A stretch of DNA of 64,000 nt from Tenodera sinensis (taxonomy: Eukaryota > Arthropoda > Insecta > Mantodea > Mantidae). The stretch spans positions 143,530,525-143,594,524 of the forward strand of contig CM060962.1 in assembly GCA_030765045.1 (NCBI GenBank), given 5' to 3'. A model generated the notes under the pieces. The model did no database searches and had not been told where the DNA came from. It saw nothing but the letters and a program-made list of their open reading frames with translations. The translations under genes and the position numbers were made by a program. Positions 22,055 through 33,664 of this stretch are shown one piece after another. The first letter of the stretch is position 1. Each line of letters opens with the position of its first letter.

Positions 22055-22428
22055 GGGGCGGCACTGTGGCTGAGTGGTTAGACTGCTCGCCTACTACCTA
22101 GGTGGCCTGGGTTCGATCCCAGGGACCTGAATGTGGTATTCGTGGTGGACGAAGAAGGCGTTTGGGCGGGTTTTCTCTGGGTTCTCTGGTTTCCCCTGCC
22201 ATTCATTCCACCAATTGCTCCATTATCACCTTTCCAATCATTGATTTGGCCTGCGTTCATATCATCCTCTTCCTCACTATCATACCTGGTGCATGGCTGA
22301 CCACCTGCTTCCAGGTCTTCACTCTGTCCGGTCCATAGGTTCCTGTGGTCCCCAACAGGCATCTGACCATGGGCACTGGCTTGTAAGTCCTAAGGGGTGT
22401 AAGTCCTACATAAGGGGAGGGTAATCAG
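22055..22428 (+). mobile_element. tRNA-derived SINE (long-tail form)
   Basis: A tRNA-like head (GGCACTGTGGCTGAGTGGTT, then GGGTTCGATCCCAGGGACC) is followed by the same body as the short-form SINEs (GTGGTATTCGTGGTGGACGA). The 3' half is different, ending near GGCACTGGCTTGTAAGTCC and AAGGGGAGGGTAATCAG. The copy at 45271-45645 has the same tail. The 3' end runs straight into the homopurine tract, so a 3' target duplication is not visible. Confidence 0.88.
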
Positions 22429-22458
22429 AGAAAAAGAGAGAAGATGAGGAGAAGAAGA

Positions 22459-22533
<75 letters not shown>

Positions 22534-22546
22534 AGGAGAGGAAGAG

Positions 22547-22596
<50 letters not shown>

Positions 22597-24480
22597 GGAG
22601 GAAGGAGGAGGAGGAGCAAGAGGAGAAGGAGCAAGAGGAGGAGGAGCAAGAGGAGGAGGAGCAAGAGGAGGAGCAAGAGGAGGAGGAGCAAGAGGAGGAG
22701 GAGGAAGACGAGGAGGAGGAAGACGAGGACGAGGGAAGAGGAGGACGAGGAAGAGGAGGAAGAGGAAGAGGAGAGGAGAGGAGGAGGAGGAAGAGGAAGA
22801 GGAAGAGAGGAAGAGGAAGAGGAAGAGGAAGAGGAAGAGGAAGAGGAAGAGGAAGAGGAAGAGGAAGAGGAAGAGAAGAGGAAGAGGAAGAGAAGAGGAA
22901 GAGGAAGAGGAAGAGGAAGAGGAAGAGGAAGAGGAAGAGGAAGAGGAAGAGAAGAGGAAGAGGAAGAGGAAGAGGAAGAGGAAGAGGAAGAGGAAGAGGA
23001 AGAGGAAGAGGAAGAGGAAGAGGAAGAGGAAGAGAGGAAGAGGAAGAGGAAGAGGAAGAGGAAGAGGAAGAGGAAGAGGAAGAGAAGAGGAAGAGGAAGA
23101 GGAAGAGGAAGAGGAAGAGGAAGAGGAAGAGGAAGAGGAAGAGGAAGAGAAGAGGAAGAGGAAGAGGAAGAGGAAGAGGAAGAGGAAGAGGAAGAGGAAG
23201 AGGAAGAGGAAGAGGAAGAGGAAGAGGAAGAGGAAGAGGAAGAGGAAGAGGAAGAGGAAGAGGAAGAGGAGAGGAAGAGGAGAGAAGAGGAAGAGGAAGA
23301 GGAAGAGGAAGAGGAAGAGGAAGAGGAAGAGGAAGAGGAAGAGGAAGAGGAAGAGGAAGAGGAAGAGGAAGAGGAAGAGGAAGAGGAAGAGGAAGAGGAA
23401 GAGGAAGAGGAAGAGGAAGAGGAAGAGGAAGAGAGGGAAGAGGAAGAGGAAGAGGAAGAGGAAGAGGAAGAGGAAGAGGAAGAGAGAAGAGGATGAGAAG
23501 GGAAGAGGAAGAGAGGAAGAAGAAGAAGAAGAAGAAAAGAAGAAGAAGAAGAAGAAGAAGAAGAAGAAGAGAAGAAGAAGAAGAAGAAGAAGTGAAGAAG
23601 AAGAAGAAGAAGAAGAGAAGAAGAAGAAGAAGAGAAGAAGAAGAAGAAGAAGAAGAAGAAGAAGAAGAGAAGAAGAAGAAGAAGAAGAAGAAGAAGAAGA
23701 AGAAGAAGAAGAAGAAGAAGAAGAAGAAGAAGAAGAAGAAGAAGAAGAAGAAGAAGAAGAAGAAGAAGAAGAAGAAGAAGAAGAAGAAGAAGAAGAAGAA
23801 GAAGAAGAAGAAGAAGAAGAAGAAGAAGAAGAAGAAGAAGAAGAAGAAGAAGAAGAAGAAGAAGAAGAAGAAGAAGAAGAAGAAGAAGAAGAAGAAGAAG
23901 AAGAAGAAGAAGAAGAAGAAGAAGAAGAAGAAGAAGAAGAAAGAAGAAGAAAGAAGAAGAAGAAGAAGAAGAAGAAGAAGAAGAAGAAGAAGAAGAAGAA
24001 GAAGAAGAAGAAGAAGAAGAAGATGAAGAAGAAGAAGAAGAAGAAGAAGAAGAGAAGAAGAGAAGAAGAAGAAGAAGAAGAAGAAGAAGAAGAAGAAGAA
24101 GAAGAAGAAGAAGAAGAAGAAGAAGAAGAAGAAGAAGAAGAAGAAGAAGAAGAAGAAGAAAGAAGAAGAAGAAGAAGAAGAAGGAAGAAGAAGAAGAAGA
24201 AGAAGAAGAAGAAGAAGAAGAAGAAGAAGAAGAAGAAGAAGAAGAAGAAGAAGAAGAAGAAGAAGAAAGAAGAAGAAGAAGAAAAGAAGAAAGAAGAAGA
24301 AGAAGAAGAAGAAGAAGAAGAAGAAGAAGAAGAAGAAGAAGAAGAAGAAGAAGAAGAAGAAGAAGAAGAAGAAGAAGAAGAAGAAGAAGAAGAAGAAGAA
24401 GAAGAAGAAGAAGAAGAAGAAGAAGAAGAAGAAGAATGAAGAAGAAGAAGAAGAAGAAGAAGAAGAAGAAGAAGAAGAAG

Positions 24481-24512
<32 letters not shown>

Positions 24513-24628
24513 GAAGAAGAAGAAGAAGAAGAAGAAGAAGAAGAAGAGAAGAAAGAAGAAGAAGAAGAAAGAAGAAGAAGAAGAAGAAGAAGAAGAAGAA
24601 GAAGAAGAAGAAGAAGAAGAAGAAGAGG
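22429..24628. repeat. 2.2-kb homopurine tract: GGA/GAG, then (GAAGAG)n, then (GAA)n
   Basis: Nearly every base on the plus strand is A or G. The first part (to about 22760) is GAG/GGAGGA-rich with a few GCAAGAGG and GACGAGG interruptions, the middle (about 22760-23515) is mainly a GAAGAG hexamer array, and the rest is a long GAA array with rare interruptions. On the host gene's coding strand it is a polypyrimidine (TTC) run inside an intron. The long open frames it creates (Lys/Glu/Arg or Ser/Leu/Phe runs) are not genes. Confidence 0.97.
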
Positions 24629-25664
24629 GAACAAGCATGGACAATGAGCAGCAGCATTTGCACACTAACGTGGGATACAATAATTCATAAAATGCATCCA
24701 TTTACTTGAGATAAGACCACTAAATAACAAATAACATTACATTTAGGTACTGATAGGTGTTTCATAGCTGTTAATACTAATTTTACCCCATTACTGAGAT
24801 TAATTATTCCATAAAAATACTTTTGTTCCATTTTGACTGCCATCTGGTCCACTGTGCACTGGCAAGATGGATCTCCCCATGTTGATAAATAAAATTTATT
24901 TCACATAATGTGATACATCTCCTATGCTTAAGTTGTAACTAAACACTTGGGTCTGGTATCTATCACGTATACCATAGTTGTATAAACAAATAATGCCTAA
25001 CCAAAGAAGAATTTTAAAAACTTCATGTTCTTCCTCAATCTTTAATTTTTTTCTGCTTTAGCTTACTTCAAAAGCTTAGCGATGGAGGAGGAAAGTGCAA
25101 AATTTCAGGCATGTTTCATTGGTAGAAAATATAATTTCACCAAGTCCTCATATTATGTCTCAGCTTGCGTGAGTATGCAAGAGATAAACCACTGCAATAG
25201 GTGGCATAAATGACAAGTGCTATAACCTTTAAATCACAGAGTTAATGGAGGACAAAATTTAAAAACAGGAACAAAAATGAAAATGCTGTCTTCCAAAGAA
25301 ACCTAAAATATTCTTTAATGATTATTTTTAAACTGTTTGTTGAAAAGTAACATATCATAAATTAACTTTTGGAGTTAGTAAATTCTTGCACAATAGGAAC
25401 GACATTTCAGTTATTTCTGCATATAACACACTAGCATGAATATGTGTTGCTTATTTTCAAGATTCCATTTTGTAAACATCTAATTTGCAGTTCTTCAAAG
25501 GTTCCCAAATTGTTAAAATGCTTTTTTTTTTTAAATCATATAATCTATAAACTTTCATAAAACCTTTTCGGAAAAATTGAAAAACCAAATTTCATCACAA
25601 AGTATTAAAAACAAATTAGTAATTAGTGATGTTAATTATTTTAACAAATATGGAGAGTTTATTT

Positions 25665-26245
25665 TCTGCATTTTACTTTCTTTCTCTACTATGTACTTAA
25701 TAGTAAGTAGAGGAAGTATTATATTCCAGTCCAAAAATTTGATGTTGAGGTTACATTAGAAATATACTTTCTGAGACCCCTGAACCCAAAAAAAGCATTT
25801 TTACTTCCTCTCTTGGTTACCTATAGTAAGTGGAGGAAGTATTGTATTCCACCCAAAAATTCGATATCAAAATTTCACTGAAAATACACGTTTTGAGACC
25901 CTCTCAGTAACAAAAAAACACATACATCTTTAGAAAAAGATCCATATATGTGTCTGTAAACAGCATAACCCAAAAACATAAAGTTGGTTACATGCCAAAC
26001 TTGGTAATTAAGTTCACTATCTTCCAAAAACGTGACACAGCAAAGCTTTTCAGGAAAATCTCTCCATATCAAACTGCACTTTAAATGGAACAATTTTTTT
26101 GAATTTCATTGTTCTCAAATATTTCTGTAACAATTTTTGATTTAAGTATGATATATTAAAGTCAGATACATGGAAAATAAAATGTGTATCTTGAATTTTC
26201 TAGGAGTAGCTAGTGAAGTCCTCTTCACTTGGAAGGAAATTTATA
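25665..26245 (+). repeat. Dispersed repeat family R, near full-length copy (forward)
   Basis: The copy starts with an imperfect palindrome (TTTCTCTACTATG ... TAGTAAGTAGAGGAAG) that is repeated in part at about 25825 (AGTAAGTGGAGGAAGTATTG). It goes on through TTTCACTGAAAATACACG and AACAGCATAACCCAAAAAC, and is AT-rich and noncoding. Matching copies are at 33362 and 48395 (forward) and 38005 and 54425 (reverse). A short nonautonomous transposon is the likely nature, but ends and target duplications are not resolved. Confidence 0.65.
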
Positions 26246-26305
26246 TAATGTTGCATAACTGATAAATGCTAAGCAATAGAAAAAAACACACTTAAAAAGA
26301 AAACC

Positions 26306-26529
<224 letters not shown>

Positions 26530-26559
26530 GATATGTTTAACACATACAATTTATTTAAA

Positions 26560-27250
26560 ATAACCTGTTTGTGTCATTAGTCATTTCTGAAATAGCAGTT
26601 ATCAATGGTTCAAACCAGGCATCGGCAATATTGCTCAATGAGGTATCAGTATGACATCTCAACATGCAACCCGCAATGCACATGACATAATGTAGAACAG
26701 GGAATGGCATTGACCATTCTTCTACACATTTCTTAAATGCTTGAAATAATTCTGTCCCTGTTTGTATGTTCCCTAAGTGGAACGACTTCAAGCATATATT
26801 CTTGTATCGAGAGGTTGTTAGTAACTCTACGAATGAAAATTACCAATTGTGCTGTGTCAACGTTGTCAGTGCTTTCATCCAATGCGAGAGAAACGGTTAT
26901 AAATTCATGGACCTCGGTTTGTAGTCTTTTTTGTTATTTCTGCTATTTTATGTATCCTTCTCTGTATGGTTCATGGTGATTTTGCAATATTACTAAAAAT
27001 ATCACATTGTTCAGGGCAAATTATTTTGGCAACTTTGCTCTCACATTTTTTTTATGAAATCTCCATCACTAAAACACCTCAGTGACAGAGCAATCTCCAA
27101 AATAACAGCATAACTGGCGTGAAGTTGTCTATCAGTTATAATATTTGAATTAATATTAGGTGTATTATCTGAATATTGCTCTTTGAGCTGTTGCAATTGG
27201 TTAGTCCAATCTAGACCTGAAAATAAAGTAAAATGAATAAAGGACACTAT
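26560..27250 (-). pseudogene. hAT-type transposase remnant (GTF2IRD2/ZBED-like)
   Basis: The minus strand, read through stops, gives ITDRQLHASYAVILEIALSL, RCFSDGDFIKKM, FITVSLALDESTDNVDTAQL and VIFIRRVTNNLSIQEYMLEV. The SLALDESTD(N/V)xDTAQL motif is the hallmark of the hAT catalytic region in GTF2IRD2/ZBED-like proteins and their parent transposons. Both ends of the coding region are missing and frames are broken, so this is a transposon fossil. Confidence 0.78.
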
Positions 27251-27858
27251 GTCAGTGTTATGCTACTTTAAATTGTGGTGTAAATTGATGAATACATGCT
27301 TGTCTATAATTGTATGGTGAACTTATGACATGTATCATAATGGCGCTTGATGTTCCATTGATGAGAGCCTTTTTTAACTTTAGAGCACAACAAACACCTT
27401 ACGTTCCTTACATGATGAGAGAAGAAATCATCAAAGTGCTATTCTAGACATCAAATTTAATAGACCAGGAATAATTAGATGCACTCTAATTCTATGAATA
27501 TACTAAGACTTTAAGTTAAATAAACTATATCCTTCAAAGTTATAAATAAAGAAATTTATCTTCAAAGTCTTAGTATTAAATTACACTTTGATAGACATGT
27601 TTAGAAGTGCAGGTAAATACGACAGGACAGTTCGCCCCTGATCGGTGTGTACGCAGTGCCAGTTAAGGGCTGCGAGGGAGAGGGAGACAGAGTAAGCACT
27701 ACCCCTGATACGTCATAGTTGCGAGACCTCATTGAGTACATGTTTGCCAATGCCTGGTTCAAACTGTTCAATACTTAGTCATTCTTTTAAAGTCTGCTGA
27801 TTTTCAGTTATTTCTTACAATGTCATAGAAAGAGTATGGAGTTTTAAGGCTAGCATAT

Positions 27859-28232
27859 TGTCGCCCATCGCATTATTGTCGGCACTACCGCAAAGGAGCC
27901 GAAGGGAAGAGACAGAGAATGGCGCATTGTTGGGGCACTTGCCGAAAGAGAGAAAGGGATAGAGACTTCTGGAATTTTCTGCTTTGTCTTTCACCGCAAT
28001 AATAACTGAACTTTCCTGAAGTTTCCAGAATAGTGCCTGGGAGATATAAATAGCGGTAAAGTGTGAGAAGGGACAGTTTTTGTGTTACGAATTCGGAGCC
28101 GTGCTGTTGGTGAATCGGTAAAGACTTTCTTGCTGTTGCAACGAGTGTACAAAGTTACTGTTTACGGAAATAAAAGTGTTTCTTTATCTCGACTACATCT
28201 GACTTCTTTACTTTACACCCACCAAAGTCACA
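27859..28232 (+). repeat. 5' LTR (374 bp)
   Basis: It begins TGTCGCCCATCG and ends AAAGTCACA (TG...CA). Compared with the 3' LTR I count six substitutions and one 1-bp gap, about 98% identity. A TATAAATA box lies at 28045-28052 and an AATAAA signal at 28169-28174, so the U3-R-U5 layout is intact. Confidence 0.95.
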
Positions 28233-28233
28233 C

Positions 28234-28250
28234 TGGTGTCAGAAGCAGGA
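28234..28250 (+). promoter_or_regulatory. Primer-binding site, probably tRNA-Leu
   Basis: TGGTGTCAGAAGC begins one base after the 5' LTR. The first 12 bases are complementary to a tRNA ending CTTCTGACACCA, as in tRNA-Leu(CAA) of animals. The tRNA identity is from general knowledge and was not searched. Confidence 0.7.
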
Positions 28251-28257
28251 TACAACG

Positions 28258-29258
28258 ATGGAGGGTACATTGGTGAGCTTTTTACAAGAGCTGAAAGCAG
28301 AGATGAAGACGGCAAACGACAACCTCGCTGCCGAGCTGAAAGAGATGAAGACGGAGCTATCGGCGAAAATTGACGAGCAACTGGCTGGCGTAAGGAAGGA
28401 TGTTAAAGAGCTCGGTGGAAAGGTGGAAGAGCTCGGTGGAAAGATGGAGGACCTCGGCCAACGCGTTGACGCCCTGGAGAATGTCGGGGAACGGCTTAGC
28501 GTTCTCGAAGACAGGGTCGACGGTAGCGCCAAGGAGCTAAATGCAATGGTGGAAGGGATGCTTAGTGAAAAGCTCAAGAACTACAAGGCCGAGGCTCCAG
28601 CACGCGACACAACATCGACGCGCGTCAAACCACCGAAGTACGATGGCACGTCAACGTTTGAGGTCTTCCGCCGTCAATTCGACACAGTGGCCAAGCACAA
28701 CAAATGGTCGCCAGAAGAAGAGGCCGCGCAGCTGATAGCCTGCCTCCAGGGACGAGCCGCTGAGGTGCTGAACGCAGTCCAGACAGCGGCGGCGCCCAAG
28801 GACATCTGGCAGGCCCTGGAGAACCGGTTCGGAAACCACCGCTTAGCCGCAGCCAACCGAAATCTGGGATGCAACTGCCAGTGGAGACGCTGCAGGAGTT
28901 CGCCCTGGCAATCGAACAGCTGGCCAGCAAAGCCTTGGTCGACCTCCCCTCCGAATTCGTATCCCGAGAAGCCGCCTGTACCTTCGTCGACGGGGTACGC
29001 GATGCCGAGATACGTCAACGCCTGATGCTCGGCGACTACAAGACCATCCACGAGGCACTAACGGCCGCATTAAGGATGGAAGCGGCCAAAGTGACGGCTA
29101 CCCCGACCTCGAAGACAAGGAGTGTCCGCTACGATGAAGACCGCAGACCAGTCCAGGGACGCCGACGAAGACCAGGTGGCGTGTGTTGGGAGTGTGGCCA
29201 GCCGGGACACCTGATGAGAGACTGTCGGCACCAAGAAGAGCAGCCGGAAAACGAGTAA
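28258..29258 (+). pseudogene. gag of the Gypsy element (one frameshift)
   Basis: The first frame (from ATG 28258) encodes a coiled-coil-like, charged N-terminus (LVSFLQELKAEMKTANDNL), then the capsid-type segment VKPPKYDGTSTFEVFRRQFD and IWQALENRFGNHRLAAANRN. Near 28855-28875 the frame shifts and the rest is read in another frame: LPVETLQEFALAIEQLASKA, REAACTFVDGVRDAEIRQRL and a CCHC knuckle CWECGQPGHLMRDC, ending with TAA at 29256. Gag packages the element RNA in cytoplasmic particles. The frameshift would truncate the protein. Confidence 0.88.
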
Positions 29259-29259
29259 T

Positions 29260-32200
29260 GGCCGGCGTGGCGAGGGGCACGTCGGCGCCATCACCATCAT
29301 CCCCTCGAGTGACACTGCGCGCCGTCAGCCGACGGAGGATGACAGCCTCATCGCGGACGGTTGGGTGAGAGGGAAGCCGTGCCGCGTGCTTGTTGACACT
29401 GGAGAAGCCGTGACTGTCATAAGACCTGACGTAGCCAGGGGCTTGCCGTCGAGAAAACCGAGCCGACCGTACCAACTAGTGACGGCATCGGGTGACGCCT
29501 TGCCTGTGGAGAGGGAGGCCCTGCTGCAGTTGACCTTGGGGCGAAGTGTCTTGCGTTTGTGGGTGTTCGTCGCGGAGGTGGCTGAGGAGGTGATACTGGG
29601 ACTGGATTCCCTCAGGAGCCACGAGGCGACGGTCGACATCGGCAAGAAGGTTCTGCGGCTTAAGGGAGAGGAAGTAATGCGCCGGCACCCCGAAGAACGC
29701 CTTGGAATCTGCAGGATCATTCTCAGGGAAGACGTAGTTGTCCCCGCGAGAAGCGAGATGGTAGTGACGGCGCGACTGGAAGGCCAGCGCAAGAAGAACA
29801 TGCTGCTGGACCGGAAGACGCATGTGCACGGGCTCTGTGTAGCCGGGATATTGTTGCCGTGCCGAGAGGAGGTGCCGGTGAGACTGCTCAACCCGACAGA
29901 CACCGATCACGACGTCCAGGCCGGGACGGAGTTGGGGGCGTGCGAGCCCGTGGTCAGCGTAACACCAATAGACAAGACCCAGGAGCCGGTGCCGACGCAA
30001 CACCTGGGGCCCCGGCTGGAAGGCTTACTGGAGAGGGCGGCCGACCACCTCACCGCTGAACAGAGAGAGAAGGTCCAACAACTCCTGAGACGATATCAGC
30101 GCGTCTTCAGCCAAGGCAGCAGCGATTACGGCCGCACGGACCGAGTGCTTCACCACATCGACACCGGAGACGCCCGGCCTATTCGGCAACCACCTAGACG
30201 CGTTCCGTTGGCTAAACAAGCGGCGGTACGAGACATGCTGGAGGACATGAAAACCAAGGGAGTGATCGAAGAGTCTGACAGTCCTTGGTGTTCCCCTGTA
30301 GTTCTGGTGAAGAAGAAGAATGGCGAGCTACGCTTCTGCGTAGATTACAGGAAGCTGAACGCTGTCACCAGGAAGGACTGCTTCCCCTTACCCCGGATTG
30401 ACGACACCCTGGACACGCTTGCTGGTGCGCAGTGGTTCTCAACCCTGGACCTGAAATCGGGTTACTGGCAGGTGGCTCTAGACCCGAGAGACAAGGAGAA
30501 GACCGCATTCTCGAAAGGCCAAGAGCTTTGGCAGTTCACAGTTATGCCCTTTGGTCTCTGCAACGCACCAGCTACCTTCCAACGCCTCATGGAGTCAGTA
30601 ATGAGAGGATTGACTTATGACGCCTGCCTGTTATACCTGGACGACATCATCATCGTCGGCAAGACATTCGAAGACCATCTTGACAAACTGAGCAAGGTGC
30701 TACAGAGACTGCCGGCGGCCGGCTTGAGGCTGAACGCCAAGAAGTGCCAGCTCTTCCGCAGGGAAGTCAACTACTTGGGCCACATAGTCTCACCAACCGA
30801 AGTGGCCACGGATCCGGAGAAGACACAGGCCGTGAGAGATTGGCCTCGCCCAAAGGATAAGCGAGAACTGCGCAGTTTTCTTGGATTGTGCAGTTATTAC
30901 CGCCGCTTCATAAAGGGCTTCTCCAGCATCGCCAAACCTCTCACTCGCCTGACGGAAGAACACCGACCTTATGTGTGGACGGAGGACGCCGAAGGCGCTT
31001 TCCGGCAGCTGAAGAGGACGCTCTGCAATGCTCCTATTTTGGGATTCCCACAACCAGGCGACGCCTTCATTGTGGACACCGACGCCAGCGACCATTGCAT
31101 TGTAGGCGTCCTATCCCAAGTCCAGAACGGCCACGAGCGGGTGATAGCCTACTACAGCAAGACGTTGTCCAAGGCAGAGAAGAACTACTGTGTCACCCGA
31201 CGAGAGCTACTGGCGGTAGTGAAGACCTTGGAGCACTTCCACAAGTACCTGTACGGTCAGCCATTCCACCTGAGGACGGACCACTCCGCCCTAACCTGGC
31301 TACTTAGCTTTAGAAACCTGGAGGGCCAGACAGCCCGTTGGGTCCAGAGGTTGCAGGAGTACGACTTCACCTCCGAACATCGCAGAGGGAAGAGCCACGG
31401 CAACGCAGACGCCATGTCCCGAAGACCCTGCCCAGAAGAGTGCGGCCAATGCGCAAGAGTGGAAGAGAAGGAGCGTACCGCAGCTGTCAGAGTGGTCAGG
31501 GCAGTGCCTGCGGATGGATGGGATAGCGCGGGCCTGAGGAGGGAGCAGCTGGCGGACGCCGACTTGGGGCCACTCTTGAGAGAAGTGCAGGCAGGGACGA
31601 GACCAACCTGGGAGGACATCGCACCCAGAAGCGCTACATACAAGTCGTACTGGGCCCAATGGGACTCGTTGAAGACCAAAGAGGGCGTGCTGTTCCGGGT
31701 ATGGGAATCACCTGATGGGAAGACCCAGAAAGAGCAGTTGGTACTTCCCCGAAGTAAGGTCCCGGAAGTCTTGGAGGAAGTGCACGCCGGTACCTCGGGT
31801 GGACACCTAGGAGCAAACCGGACGATCGACAAACTCCGACAGCGCTACTACTGGCTGAGGCTCCGAGCAGACGCTGAGAACTGGTGCCGTCATTGTCACG
31901 TGTGCGCGGCGAGTCGCGGCCCCCAGACTAGGACCCGGGGTCGCATGCAGCAGTACAACGTCGGAGCGCCCTTCGAACGCATCGCCCTCGACATAGCTGG
32001 ACCATTCCCAGTGTCCGATCGAGGCAACAAGTACCTGATGGTAGCTGTGGACTACTTCACCAAGTGGCCGGAGGTGTATGCCATCCCGAACCAAGAGGCG
32101 AAGACGATTACAGACTGCCTCGTGGAACAGCTGTTTTGCCGTTTTGGGGTCCCGTTAGAGCTCCACAGCGACCAGGGCACCAATTTTGAGTCGCACCTAA

Positions 32201-32410
32201 TGAAGGAGGCATTGGAAAGACTTGGGGTGAACAAGACCCGCACAACACCCCTACATCCACAGTCGGACGGCATGGTCGAGAGATACATCAAGACCCTAGA
32301 GGAGCACCTGAGGAAGGTCGTGGCCAGCAATCAGCGAGACTGGGACCTCAAGGTACCACTGTTCTTGCTGGCCTACCGTTCGTCGACACACGACACCACC
32401 GGGATGCCTA
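29260..32410 (+). pseudogene. pol of the Gypsy element: protease, RT, RNase H, integrase
   Basis: The frame is open through the region before its first ATG at 29365 and on to 32442. Counting from that Met: protease LVDTGEAVTV (9-18), RT FSTLDLKSGYWQV (about 358) with active site LYLDDIIIV (about 422), RNase H IVDTDASD (about 569), integrase zinc finger HLGANRTIDKL with CRHCHVC (about 810-850), and DDE residues in ALDIAGPF (about 875), LHSDQGTNF (about 933) and MVERYIK (about 970). The order protease-RT-RNase H-integrase defines Ty3/Gypsy. A frameshift near 32405 separates the last part. How pol is expressed relative to gag is not clear because gag itself is shifted. Confidence 0.93.
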
Positions 32411-32821
32411 ATGTTCGGCCGAGAGCTACGCCTCCCTTGTGACCTGGCTTTTGGGAGCCCCCCGGAAGCGAAACAGCCGGCAACCGAGTATGTGGAGAAT
32501 CTAGTAGACCATCTCCACGACATGCACGAGATGGCTCGTCAGAACATCCAGATGGCGAGCGACCGCATGAAGACCCGGTACGACAGGCAAGCCAACAGCC
32601 GAGGATTCCAGCAAGGTGACATGGTCTGGTTGTACCGCCCTACCCGGACCAAGGGACGCTGCCCAAAACTTCAACAACCGTGGCAAGGACCGTACCGAGT
32701 GGTAAAGAGGATTAACGACGTAGTCTACCGCATCCAGAAGGTGCCCCGAGGGAAGATGTTAGTGGTACACCTGGATCGTCTGGCCCGTTATGATGGTGCT
32801 GTTCGGGACGACCAGCCTTGA
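32411..32821 (+). pseudogene. pol C-terminus (integrase end) in a shifted frame
   Basis: This 136-codon frame starts MFGRELRLPCDLAFGSPP, the usual segment after the integrase core, and continues with MARQNIQMASDRMKTRYDRQ, a GDMVWLYRP segment and YRVVKRINDVVYRIQ (a chromodomain-like GPY/F module), ending LVVHLDRLARYDG. It follows directly on the main pol frame (overlap near 32405-32442), so one small indel separates them. Confidence 0.88.
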
Positions 32822-32832
32822 GGAGGGAGCAG
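32819..32832 (+). promoter_or_regulatory. Polypurine tract
   Basis: TGAGGAGGGAGCAG lies directly before the 3' LTR, the place where plus-strand DNA synthesis is primed in LTR elements. Confidence 0.75.
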
Positions 32833-33207
32833 TGTCGCCCATCGCATTATTATCGGCACTACCGCAAAGGAGCCGAAGGGAAGAGACAGAGAATGGCCGC
32901 ATTGTTGGGGCGCTTGCCAAAAGAGAGAAAGGGATAGAGACTTCTGGAATTTTCTGCTTTGTCTTTCACCGCAATAATAACTGAACTTTCCTGAAGTTTC
33001 CAGAATAGTGCCTGGGAGATATAAATAGCGGTAAAGTGTGAGAAGGGACAGTTTTTGTGTTACTAATTCGGAGTCGTGCTGTTGGTGAATCGGTAAAGAC
33101 TTTCTTGCTGTTGCAACGAGTGTACAAAGTTACTGTTTACGGAAATAAAAGTGTTTCTTTATCTCGGCTACATCTGACTTCTTTACTTTACACCCACCAA
33201 AGTCACA
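32833..33207 (+). repeat. 3' LTR (375 bp)
   Basis: It is the direct repeat of 27859-28232, ending AAAGTCACA. It is followed by ATAT, the target duplication. Differences from the 5' LTR include an extra C near 32895 and substitutions such as ACGAAT versus ACTAAT. Confidence 0.95.
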
Positions 33208-33361
33208 ATATATTGTTTGTTCCTAAAATATCTGACTATCACTATTCTGTTTGTATCTATAATGAAATGGGTAATTTAGCTATTTCTGGAAAGGTTTATC
33301 TTTATTAAAATCTAGTAGAAAAATACTTTCTTAATAATTTGTATACTTACTAATATGCAAT

Positions 33362-33660
33362 AGAGGTAAAGAAGGTCATGTGAATGTAACACTTCTGATT
33401 CTTACTTTCTCTACTACGTATGGTAAGTAGAAGTACTGCCACCCAAACCTTTGATACTCACATTTCATCAGAAATGCATACTTTGAGATTCCCCGAATAA
33501 AAAATGCATTTTTACAAAAAGTGTGTGTGTGGTGCATATGTGGGTGGGTCTGTGGGTGTGGGTGGGCATGTGTGTGGGTGTGTGTGTGCATGTGTGTGGG
33601 TGCCAATCATTTATATATGTTGAATTTCTTGTGAACAGCCTAAGAAGTCTTCATTGAACT
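33362..33660 (+). repeat. Dispersed repeat family R copy with internal GT-rich microsatellite
   Basis: TACTTTCTCTACTACGTATG, GGTAAGTAGAAG and TTTCATCAGAAATGCATAC match the family start. A GTGTGTGGGTG tract (about 33520-33602) lies where the copy at 48395 has its TG/CTGT satellite. Beyond it GTGAACAGCCTAAGAAG and AACTTAAAAAGG correspond to the family's later part. Confidence 0.65.
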
Positions 33661-33664
33661 TAAA

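Larger units (their letters stand above)
27859..33207 (+). mobile_element. Ty3/Gypsy LTR retrotransposon with both LTRs (young)
   Basis: Two direct LTRs (27859-28232 and 32833-33207), a primer-binding site, gag, a pol polyprotein and a polypurine tract before the 3' LTR make a complete element layout. ATAT flanks both ends (27855-27858 and 33208-33211), a 4-bp target duplication. The coding part is clearly more GC-rich than the host intron. It lies antisense to neurobeachin. Gag and the end of pol each carry a frameshift, so this copy is probably not autonomous. No env-like ORF is present between pol and the LTR. Confidence 0.95.

Noticed and set aside
22390..24701. Open frames of up to about 750 codons through the purine tract
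   Set aside because: They encode only Ser/Leu/Phe or Lys/Glu/Arg runs in all frames of a simple repeat; no gene is supported.
28239..32523. Numerous minus-strand frames across the Gypsy element
   Set aside because: They are shadows of gag and pol caused by high GC content; none shows a conserved domain.
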